From SLNP01 sp964446435 (GTDB lineage Bacteria > Bacteroidota > Bacteroidia > Bacteroidales > VadinHA17): 36,138 nt of DNA. Below the pieces are notes generated by a model. It made no database searches, was not told where the DNA came from, and saw nothing but the letters and a program-made list of their open reading frames with translations. Below are positions 26,901 through 32,723 of this stretch, piece by piece (positions within the stretch are counted from its first letter, which is position 1; each line of letters opens with the position of its first letter). Location of the stretch: NCBI GenBank assembly GCA_964446435.1, contig CAYUOS010000013.1, forward strand, positions 1 through 36,138. The letters run 5' to 3'. Position numbers and translations under genes: made by a program.

Positions 26901-27196
26901 GGATTCATTACAACGTTTATCGTCGTACGACCCGCAATCTCTTCCTCGAGGGTCGCCATTCCGATAAACTGAAATTGAAGGGTGGTTGCTGTAACAGGTA
27001 CAGTTATTGTATACCTTCCGTTTACGTCGGTCTGGGTGCCGATTGTCGTACCCTTGACCAATACCGCAACACCGGGTATCACTCCCTCTCCGGCAACCGA
27101 AGAGGTAACAGTACCTGTAATAACCACTGTCTGAGCCATGAGTATAGACATACCCGTAAGCACAAACACTGCGATCATCAGTGTAAGTTTCTTCAT
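23942..27196 (-). CDS. SusC/RagA-family TonB-linked outer-membrane transporter
   Basis: TonB-dependent channel of a nutrient uptake complex. Signal peptide (about 1-21), a carboxypeptidase-regulatory-like beta domain (about 22-100, with GVIPGVAVLVKGTTIGTQTD), a TonB-box-like stretch near EVVVTSGYG, then the plug (about 115-230, containing VNNALAGKVAGIQVRS, GIIYVVDG and NGAIIITTKK). A 22-strand barrel fills the rest and ends GANLKITF with a terminal Phe. The 1084-aa length is typical. It is the first gene of a three-gene operon ending in a strong terminator. No anti-sigma/ECF pair, hybrid two-component system or glycoside hydrolase is adjacent. Confidence 0.97.
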   Translation of the reverse strand: MKKLTLMIAVFVLTGMSILMAQTVVITGTVTSSVAGEGVIPGVAVLVKGTTIGTQTDVNGRYTITVPVTATTLQFQFIGMATLEEEIAGRTTINVVMNPDVLSLAEVVVTSGYGIVRTPKSSATMTQVVTGDKLNEIRQTNVNNALAGKVAGIQVRSQSAMKLGSTGEIRLRGADGFGTGSGIIYVVDGTIITNESDINMDEVEDINVLSGPAASAILGSQGANGAIIITTKKARSYGRGFGVELNLGSQFMIPSVLMNYQNSYAGGAYYDMLKFTYDPNIHPAHWATLDGKYYHDYADDSSWGPRMIGQEYIPWYAWYEGTKYTGKTTKLVPQPNNARDYYELGQVYNNSIAFSQATDKLNLRVVYGDIRVKGLIPTTYQNKNSLAVRTDFKVSKRLSIAANINYHTTFTQGEFNDGYSNQTTGAFNQWFHRNLDMGIMKELRGLRTPDGIYGSWNHRNPGSYSPDDERMFYAGNYWYNMYTWFDLIDNPSRSDRLFGDMSFTVDIIEGLKAKFTYRRQTLSYWAESKYSSDLNDSGTQTTGNEPRARGYYYTGTQYTNRENYESLLSFNRKFGDIAINANAGSDFFNYLIKTNNAATVQGFNVPNLFAISNSAAQPTVGNSRTRYAFNALFVTGEVGFRDFLFGEFTLRNDWYSQLPPDNNAILSKSFGGAFVFSDLIDLPFLSFGKLRYAWGEIPTSIGAFAYPGQSYSVGANQWEGNFLMTTPSALVDPAIRGAVSTQKEVGLELRFLDDRIGLTATYWDGTVNDMPYSVPISAYSGYTSKLINTGLIEKQGVDMILNLKPVRSSQLTWDVNLTWAYLIKNQIAEIAEGIDRITVQTYWGTGVPYLAHIAGQPWGMIFGNGISRNEDGKPILTSAGNYVNNPNTYYGNVLPKFTGGIQNSFRFLNNFTFVANIDFQSGGKFYSLSDQWGTFSGLTARTAVVNDKGKPVRDPVADGGGVRVDGVVNTGTSDNPVWEDRTFYVEAINYFQNLYNNRACDFFVYDLTFVKLRELSFGYNIPVGRISYLSNHIAAARFSVVANNLSILYAKTGDFDPSEISAAGGERGQMPSVRSFGANLKITF

Positions 27197-27250
27197 AGTT
27201 TAAGTTTTAGGTTTAAAAAACAAAAGTTTATAGTTTGGCTAACGCAAAGG

Positions 27251-27258
27251 CAAATATA
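27251..27258 (-). promoter_or_regulatory. Putative -7 promoter element of the Sus operon
   Basis: The minus strand reads TATATTTG, matching TAnnTTTG, 55 nt before the susC-like start codon, within a very A/T-rich leader. The upstream side is a run of A and T with no clear -33 TTTG. The remaining 27259-27449 stretch holds no credible gene. Confidence 0.45.
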
Positions 27259-27449
27259 TTAAAAAAATTAAAAAAACATAAAAAAAGTTTAAAATATTAC
27301 ACTTTCTCAACCTCATATAATGAGGGTTTGGCGTACTAATTACTATGATTGGTATGCAGCGACTATTTTCGGCGCTGAAAAGCAGCCGTTTATGAAAAAC
27401 AGGTGTTGGTGTCCGGTGAGGTTGTCGGCTCTCTGTGATACTGCCAGAT

Positions 27450-28151
27450 CTATTTTCTGACAGACCCTTCGTTAAGATGCTCTATGACTCTTTTCAGGTC
27501 CCCGATGTCCCTGAACCTTATATTATTCTTGCTTATGAAGTCCCTGGCTCTGTTCCCATCAGGGCCACTTGCACTTATAATGTCCCTGTTGCTTGAAATC
27601 CTGACAGCAGGTCCTTCTCCTTTCATTATATAAAGCTCAGTACCCCCATCTTCAAACCTTGCCGGAAGGGGAGTATCCTGATATGGTCTGGGTAACTCCG
27701 AGTCCCTGAAACGCATGATATGCTTCTCAAGCAACGAATAGTTACCTTCGGTCAATACCACGAAATATCCTTTCTGTATTTCAGTTTTTACCGAATACGG
27801 AAGGTATTTGAAAACCGTAGTCTCAACCTCAATCCTGGCCACACTGTCAGCAATTGAGAGGGCATAGACATTCTCGCCTTTTCTGAATTCAATTACGTCA
27901 GCATATATGTCATAACGAAATTCCCCTGAAAGCTTTCTTCCTGATTTCAATTGCAGAATTCCCTCTCTGAAGGAATCGTCATAATATGGTGTCCCTTGAA
28001 TCTTGCTGTAGGATAGATGATTGGGTGCGACACCTGCATTATCCCATCTCAACCTGTCAAGGTAGCTGTCGATAGTTGTCACTTCCTGCGCATCTGAGTA
28101 GCCGTGACATACCGACAAAAAGATCGCTGATATTAAGATGTATCGCTTCAT
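27450..28151 (-). CDS. Exported protein of unknown function, paralogue B
   Basis: Unnamed family, clearly related to the protein at 20677-21357. Signal peptide about 1-21 (MKRYILISAIFLSVCHGYSD). Segments shared with the paralogue include QGTPYYDDSFREGILQLKSG, GEFRYDIYADVIEF, KGYFVVLTEGNYSLL, LPRPYQDTPLPARFEDG and a C-terminal VIEHLNE. Overall length is nearly the same (233 versus 226 aa) and the order of conserved blocks is identical. It lies upstream of the Sus operon on the same strand, separated by a 253-nt gap with its own promoter element, and 52 nt after the porin gene, so it may be read from the porin transcript or its own promoter. Molecular role unknown. Confidence 0.8.
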   Translation of the reverse strand: MKRYILISAIFLSVCHGYSDAQEVTTIDSYLDRLRWDNAGVAPNHLSYSKIQGTPYYDDSFREGILQLKSGRKLSGEFRYDIYADVIEFRKGENVYALSIADSVARIEVETTVFKYLPYSVKTEIQKGYFVVLTEGNYSLLEKHIMRFRDSELPRPYQDTPLPARFEDGGTELYIMKGEGPAVRISSNRDIISASGPDGNRARDFISKNNIRFRDIGDLKRVIEHLNEGSVRK

Positions 28152-28165
28152 GGGTTATGTTTTCA

Positions 28166-28189
28166 CAAAAGTAGCAAATTTCATGCAAA
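28166..28189 (-). promoter_or_regulatory. Putative promoter of paralogue B
   Basis: The minus strand reads TTTG (28189-28186), 12 nt, then TACTTTTG (28173-28166), matching TAnnTTTG, 15 nt before the start codon. The leader would be very short, so a transcript from the porin gene is the alternative. Confidence 0.35.
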
Positions 28190-28203
28190 GTGGTGGTCTG
28201 CAC

Positions 28204-29304
28204 TCAGAACCTGATCTCCACTGCTGCTTCATAGAACCGTGTTACGGAACCGTTTCTTTTTCGTATGTCAGTATTAATCAATAGCTTGTTGTTCCCGAGG
28301 AACCTGTAACAGACTCCTGCAACTACTGATGAGCGGTCAACGCTACTCACTCCTGAAACCCGGTGATGGTCAATACGCGAGATCAATGCAAGGTTAGTCG
28401 GAAGTAGCTTTATCTCCCCAAATAGAGAATACCCCCTGTTATTGTATGAAGTCCCTGCTTCATCAATAAATGTGCCCTCTGCATTGCCTGTGCCCTGATA
28501 TATCTGCCCGGCAACAACCAACGGCCTGCTTTGCCACGACAGATAGAGGTGATTGAAGTGAAAATCGGGCATCGATGGGATATTTCCCTTGCCGTTAACG
28601 AAATTGTAGCTGACCTGAAGCCCGGGAAGCATGTTACCGAATGGCCTCAGTGTAAGCCTGCCCTCAACAGTCTTGTTGCTGTTGGCTTCAATGGCATGAT
28701 AACCACCTCCGTTGTAAACTCCTATAGAATAGCTGCCGTATAGTCCTGGAAATTGATTGCTGACCCTCCTCTGATATTCCGAGTTAACCTCCCCACCAAG
28801 AAGCCCTGAAAGAGAAATGCCAAAATCGGCCGACCCGAGAACATCGTACTTATCCATATACATGGCTCCCTGGACCCTGTAGTCATTTATTTTATCCTCA
28901 AATCCGAACCATGGCCGGTTGATAAGACCAACCTCCCACCAGCTGTGACTCATAACCGGTATAAATTGATTATTGATTCTCAACAAACAGTATTTCAGTC
29001 TCATCTCAATATTACCCGCATCACTGCCCTCCTCATCAAGGGTTATGTCCTGCGTAAACCTTACAGAGAAAATATCATTGAATACTTTGCTGAATGTAAT
29101 ATACCCCCTGCGAAGTGTAAACTCGTTGAAATACTCCCCTTCACTCTCCTCAACCTGGTAAATTATAAACCATTGTCCGCTGAATGTTGTACCTGTGGTA
29201 AGTTGCCTGAGAAGAGAATTGTCAGTTTGCTGGGAATAGGCCTTGAAACTTAAAATCATCAACGCAGTCAGAACAAATGCTGACTTGTAAAGGTTGTTCT
29301 TCAT
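28204..29304 (-). CDS. Outer-membrane porin (Porin_O_P-like beta-barrel)
   Basis: Signal peptide about 1-24 (MKNNLYKSAFVLTALMILSFKAYS), then a chain of amphipathic strands ending in a C-terminal Phe (AAVEIRF), the hallmark of outer-membrane barrels. The opening FTLRRGYITFSKVFNDIFSVRFTQDITLD and the later WWEVGLINRPWFGFEDKINDYR resemble the OprP/OprO-like porin family in Bacteroidota, where strand 1 carries an RRGY-type motif. Possibly a general or phosphate-type anion channel; selectivity cannot be read from sequence. It is the gene before paralogue B, on the same strand. A promoter element and a perfect dyad lie just upstream. Confidence 0.75.
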   Translation of the reverse strand: MKNNLYKSAFVLTALMILSFKAYSQQTDNSLLRQLTTGTTFSGQWFIIYQVEESEGEYFNEFTLRRGYITFSKVFNDIFSVRFTQDITLDEEGSDAGNIEMRLKYCLLRINNQFIPVMSHSWWEVGLINRPWFGFEDKINDYRVQGAMYMDKYDVLGSADFGISLSGLLGGEVNSEYQRRVSNQFPGLYGSYSIGVYNGGGYHAIEANSNKTVEGRLTLRPFGNMLPGLQVSYNFVNGKGNIPSMPDFHFNHLYLSWQSRPLVVAGQIYQGTGNAEGTFIDEAGTSYNNRGYSLFGEIKLLPTNLALISRIDHHRVSGVSSVDRSSVVAGVCYRFLGNNKLLINTDIRKRNGSVTRFYEAAVEIRF

Positions 29305-29324
29305 AACTAGTCTGTTTTGGGGGA

Positions 29325-29332
29325 CAAAAATA
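29325..29332 (-). promoter_or_regulatory. Putative -7 promoter element of the porin gene
   Basis: The minus strand reads TATTTTTG, matching TAnnTTTG, 21 nt before the porin start. No TTTG is seen near -33; that region is occupied by the dyad at 29351-29377. Confidence 0.4.
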
Positions 29333-29350
29333 GTCTTTTACCGGATCGGA

Positions 29351-29377
29351 TATCACGAAGCCTGATGGTTCGTGATA
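29351..29377. promoter_or_regulatory. Perfect 9+9 dyad upstream of the porin, possible operator
   Basis: TATCACGAA, a 9-nt spacer, then TTCGTGATA. The centre lies about 32-39 nt upstream of the porin -7 element, near -45 relative to the inferred start, a place where CRP/FNR-like activators often bind. There is no T-tract on either side, so an intrinsic terminator for the capA-like gene (stop at 29391) is less likely. Confidence 0.45.
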
Positions 29378-29390
29378 CCATAATATGATA

Positions 29391-30545
29391 TTATTTTATC
29401 TCCCTGATACCAACGCTCTGGTTACTCATCAGCCTTCGCGAATCCTTAATGAACAGCTTCATCTTGTCTCGGGCGTCCTTTTCTGCCGGATACTCCTGAT
29501 CATCCTCAAACTCAGCGGCAGGCAGGATGTAAAACCTCCGGCGCCCTCCCTCAGTCGGGGTGTTGACCCAGGTAAGTATATACCCCGCATCTTCAATCGC
29601 CAGACCGCAAGAATCCTTTCGCAGTGTTACCGATACCATGGCACCACCATCTGTGCGCCTGTTTCTCTGGTTTGAAACAAAATTGCCCAGTGAGTATACC
29701 ACCAGCCTGTCTCCATGGTATTCTCCTGATTTGTACAGATAAGCCGGTTGTAACACATGCGGATGTGAGCCAATAACCATCATAACACCCTGCTCAAGCA
29801 GCCATTCTGCAAGCTCTTTCTGCTGCTTGCCGGGAATTGTGTCATACTCGGCACCCCAGTGCAGGAAAACTATGACACCATCTGTATCTGCCTCCTTCGA
29901 CCGCTCAATGTCTTTCTCAATAAGCTCTTTGTCTATAAGGTCAACAACAGAGGGCGGGGGAACCCTGATGCCATTCGTGCCGTAGGTATAGTTCAGCAAA
30001 GCAAGCCTTATTCCCTTCTCTTCAACAATAAGGGGAACCAGTGTGTCTCTTGCTTCAGTGCTCACATAGGTGCCGGTGTGGTCAATTCCAATTATGTCAA
30101 GCTTGAATATTGTCGCCAGCAGGCCATCAAGGCCTCTGTCAACGCTGTGGTTGTTCGCGGTCATCATAACAGATATGCCAGCTTCTGCCGCGGCTGTAAC
30201 AAGAGCGGCCGGTGAGCTGAAAAGCGGATACCCCTTGTAGGGGGGGCCGGCCAGCGTAACCTCAAGATTGGCAATGGCCACATCAGCCTGCCTGATAATC
30301 GGTGAAATGTATTTAAACACACCGGTGTAATCATAGATACCTGATTTGGCGTCAAGTGCCGCTGCAATCTGGGTGTCGTGTCCCATTATATCTCCGATGA
30401 AAAGAAGGGTAAGCCGGCTGGTGTCACACTCTTCCTCCTGGGCAAGCAGCACAAGGGGAGAAAACGCCATGACAAGAAGTATCACCCACGCTGAGGTTAT
30501 ACTTTTAATTGTCGCTACTTTGCGATCATGTATGGCTGAACCCAT
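29391..30545 (-). CDS. CapA-family putative metallophosphoesterase (poly-gamma-glutamate synthesis type)
   Basis: Member of the CapA/PgsA calcineurin-like family. An N-terminal membrane or signal segment (about 13-35, ITSAWVILLVMAFSPLVLLA) precedes the catalytic-type domain. Metal-site motifs are visible: GDIMGHD (51-57), DVAIANLEVTL, MTANNHSVDRG, FLHWGAEYD and VIGSHPHVLQP. Family members take part in polyglutamate capsule export or act as exported phosphoesterases; many Bacteroidota homologues are simply 'CapA family protein'. No capB/capC genes are nearby, so polyglutamate synthesis is unlikely here. It starts 16 nt after the methyltransferase-like gene and is probably co-transcribed with it. 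Confidence 0.88.
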   Translation of the reverse strand: MGSAIHDRKVATIKSITSAWVILLVMAFSPLVLLAQEEECDTSRLTLLFIGDIMGHDTQIAAALDAKSGIYDYTGVFKYISPIIRQADVAIANLEVTLAGPPYKGYPLFSSPAALVTAAAEAGISVMMTANNHSVDRGLDGLLATIFKLDIIGIDHTGTYVSTEARDTLVPLIVEEKGIRLALLNYTYGTNGIRVPPPSVVDLIDKELIEKDIERSKEADTDGVIVFLHWGAEYDTIPGKQQKELAEWLLEQGVMMVIGSHPHVLQPAYLYKSGEYHGDRLVVYSLGNFVSNQRNRRTDGGAMVSVTLRKDSCGLAIEDAGYILTWVNTPTEGGRRRFYILPAAEFEDDQEYPAEKDARDKMKLFIKDSRRLMSNQSVGIREIK

Positions 30546-30561
30546 TCAGAGTAATTGATGG

Positions 30562-31206
30562 TTATTCGGCCAGGAACCTCGATAGGTACTCATCAGGATC
30601 GATCGCAGCAAGTGCCATGGTTCCAAAATACTTTACAAGGTATCCATCAGCAGTGATAAGGCTCTTTACATCAGTGTCTTCCGCCCGCTTATCAGGCCTG
30701 CTGTAAACGACCACCGAAGGCTTGATGCCTGCGGCATTAAACAACTTCAGAATCTTAACAACCGATTCGCCATTCCAAATCTGCAACCAGTCAACCTTCC
30801 CTGTTTTGTAACCTGACAGAAGCGACTTCACTGTAACGCTCCCTTCTGATTCGCTGTCAACCTCTCCAATCAGGGCGTTGATGGTTTCTACTCCTTGTTG
30901 ATATCTGTACAACGGCTCTACGGTATTCCGAAATGCAACTGCATCCTGCTCAACGACAACTCCGCGCCAGTGGTCTCGCTTTATAATCCTGTGTATGGGA
31001 TCAGTCAGAATATCATCGCCCGACCCTGCCTGTACAAAAGTCAGGCCTGGCCTGACCTTCGAAAACTCACTCGCATAGTGTTCAATCGAGCCCAGCTCGG
31101 GCCAGTAGCAATGCCTGTTCCTCAGTTGAAACAGTTTGCTGTTACCGGCACTCAGCCTGAAAATACGTCCTGACTGCCATCTCTTGAGTGTCGTCTGAAG
31201 ATTCAT
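30562..31206 (-). CDS. FkbM-like methyltransferase-fold protein with degenerate motifs
   Basis: The overall pattern resembles the FkbM-type class I SAM-methyltransferase domain. A motif-I segment is at 57-65 (FVQAGSGDD; homologues usually have VQIGANDG-type), an acidic-strand segment at 82-88 (GVVVEQD), and a post-motif strand VDWLQIWNGE at 138-147 where active relatives have LQIDTEG-type sequence. The usual Asp is Trp and the following residues are shuffled. No signal peptide. Length (214 aa) is at the short end. It lies between photolyase and the capA-like gene on the same strand. It may have kept the fold but lost methyl transfer; sequence alone cannot prove that. Confidence 0.65.
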   Translation of the reverse strand: MNLQTTLKRWQSGRIFRLSAGNSKLFQLRNRHCYWPELGSIEHYASEFSKVRPGLTFVQAGSGDDILTDPIHRIIKRDHWRGVVVEQDAVAFRNTVEPLYRYQQGVETINALIGEVDSESEGSVTVKSLLSGYKTGKVDWLQIWNGESVVKILKLFNAAGIKPSVVVYSRPDKRAEDTDVKSLITADGYLVKYFGTMALAAIDPDEYLSRFLAE

Positions 31207-31229
31207 CTCTGTTCAGCTTTGTTGATGTT

Positions 31230-31237
31230 CAAATATA
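31230..31237 (-). promoter_or_regulatory. Putative -7 promoter element of the methyltransferase-like/capA-like pair
   Basis: The minus strand reads TATATTTG, matching TAnnTTTG, 24 nt before the start at 31206, inside the 63-nt gap after the photolyase stop. No clear -33 partner. Confidence 0.35.
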
Positions 31238-31269
31238 ATGGAAATATCATGAAACGATACCTGCCGGCT

Positions 31270-32580
31270 CTATTCCACACCCACGGCAGCCCTGTAAACC
31301 CTCAAGGCCCTCGTCCTCGCTTCCTGATGCTTGACGATAGGAGTGGGGTAGTCCGGTGTACCTGCCTCCGGAACCCATCTATTCACGTATTCCCCTGCAG
31401 TATCAAATCTTTTCTGCTGGGCATCCGGACTGAAAATTCTGAACCAGGGGGCTGCATCGCAGCCGGTGCCTGCAGCCCACTGCCAGTTCCCGTTGTTTGA
31501 CGACAACTCGAAGTCCAGCAGCTTCGACGCAAACCACGCCTCTCCCCACCTCCAGTCACACAAAAGATGCTTTGCCAGGAAGCTGGCCGTTATCATCCTT
31601 ACCCTGTTGTGCATGTAACCGGTAGCCGATAACTCACGCATTCCGGCATCAACGATTGGATATCCGGTCATGCCGTTGCACCACATCTCAAAGTGCTCTT
31701 CGTTGTTGACCCATTCAACGGTCTCATACTTCCTTCTGAAACTTCCCTCCTCAACGTAGGGAAAAAAGTGCAGTATATGCATGAAGAACTCCCTCCAGAT
31801 CAATTCCGATGTGAATATCTGGCTGATGTTAAGACTCTTCCTCATCACCTCCCTGATGCCAATGGTGCCAAACCGCAGATGTGGCCCCAGATTGGTTGTG
31901 CCTTCAGCAGCAGGTCTGTCCCTGAGACTGGCGTATGATCCTATAGTCTCCATCGACAGATTGGCGGGCTTCACAAATGTTGATGATTTTATGAAGCCTA
32001 TAGATTCAGGAGTTATCTCTTCCTTGCTCCCTGAATGCAAGATAAAGTTCCCTCTAAGTGATTCTGTTGACTCTTCCCTTATAAGTCCGGTATGAAAAAG
32101 CGACAACCACCTCCTCGAAAAAGGTGTGAAAACCGTATAGGGAGTGCCATCCTGCTTAACCACTGCTCCAGGCTCCATTATTAGCTGGTCGGAAACCAGG
32201 TGAAATGGAATTCCACTCGACTTCAGGATATTCCCGACCCTTCTGTCACGTTCAACTGCATAGCTTTCGTAATCAAGATTGGCATAAACTGCTCTTATAC
32301 TTAATTCCGGAGGCAACTTACTGAAGAAGTCAGCAGGATCACCATGGAAAGTTATCAGTGACCTGCCGGAACTCTTCAACTCTCTGTCAATTGAGTTCAA
32401 AATGTCACATATAAAAGTTACCCGCGCATCATCTCTTTCAAGCTTGTCAAGTATATGTCTGTCAAATATAAAAACAGGCAATACCTTATAACCTGATGCC
32501 AGGGCCCTCAACAACCCCCTGTTGTCACCCAGCCTCAGATCCCTCCTGAACCAGAATATCACAACCTCCTCTGCCTTCAT
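31270..32580 (-). CDS. Cryptochrome/DNA photolyase family protein (deoxyribodipyrimidine photolyase)
   Basis: Blue-light flavoprotein that repairs UV pyrimidine dimers. The N-terminal antenna-binding alpha/beta domain opens with VIFWFRRDLRLGDNRGL. The C-terminal FAD domain carries NRVRMITASFLAKHLLCDW, GEAWFASKLLDFELSSNNGN, WQWAAGTGCDAAPWFRIFSP and KRFD, the conserved FAD/DNA-binding blocks of class I photolyases. Length (436 aa) is slightly short of the E. coli enzyme. CPD specificity is likely, but cryptochrome-like or other dimer specificity cannot be excluded. Its start codon lies just after a G-rich (in the mRNA) heptamer array that could affect translation, and the upstream gene is a tocopherol-cyclase-like protein on the same strand. 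Confidence 0.93.
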   Translation of the reverse strand: MKAEEVVIFWFRRDLRLGDNRGLLRALASGYKVLPVFIFDRHILDKLERDDARVTFICDILNSIDRELKSSGRSLITFHGDPADFFSKLPPELSIRAVYANLDYESYAVERDRRVGNILKSSGIPFHLVSDQLIMEPGAVVKQDGTPYTVFTPFSRRWLSLFHTGLIREESTESLRGNFILHSGSKEEITPESIGFIKSSTFVKPANLSMETIGSYASLRDRPAAEGTTNLGPHLRFGTIGIREVMRKSLNISQIFTSELIWREFFMHILHFFPYVEEGSFRRKYETVEWVNNEEHFEMWCNGMTGYPIVDAGMRELSATGYMHNRVRMITASFLAKHLLCDWRWGEAWFASKLLDFELSSNNGNWQWAAGTGCDAAPWFRIFSPDAQQKRFDTAGEYVNRWVPEAGTPDYPTPIVKHQEARTRALRVYRAAVGVE

Positions 32581-32598
32581 ATATTAAATGTTTTAATA

Positions 32599-32720
32599 CC
32601 CTCCGCCCTGCGCCCTCCGCCCTGCGCCCTCCGCCCTGCGCCCTCCGCCCTCCGCCCTGTGTCCTGCGCCCCGCGCCATCCGCCATCCGCCCCGCGCCCC
32701 GCGCCCTCCGCCCTGCGCCC
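32599..32720. repeat. Heptanucleotide tandem repeat (CCCTSCG)n, G-quadruplex-prone on the minus strand
   Basis: Seventeen consecutive 7-bp units plus three bases, all in phase. The first six alternate CCCTCCG and CCCTGCG, giving a 14-bp higher-order period; later units carry substitutions such as CCATCCG and CCCCGCG. The array fills the gap between the tocopherol-cyclase-like stop (32724) and the photolyase start (32580). On the transcribed sense (minus) strand it reads GGG-N4-GGG-N4, meeting the G-quadruplex pattern of four G-triplets with four-nucleotide loops. ORFs running through it are artefacts. Confidence 0.97.
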
Positions 32721-32723
32721 TTA

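Noticed and set aside
27369..27388. Imperfect hairpin (CGG..CTG-AAAAG-CAGCCG) upstream of the Sus operon
   Set aside because: The stem is bulged and not followed by a T-run on the minus strand, so I do not call it a terminator of paralogue B.
29391..30545. Poly-gamma-glutamate capsule locus
   Set aside because: Only a CapA-like gene is present; no CapB ligase or CapC is nearby.
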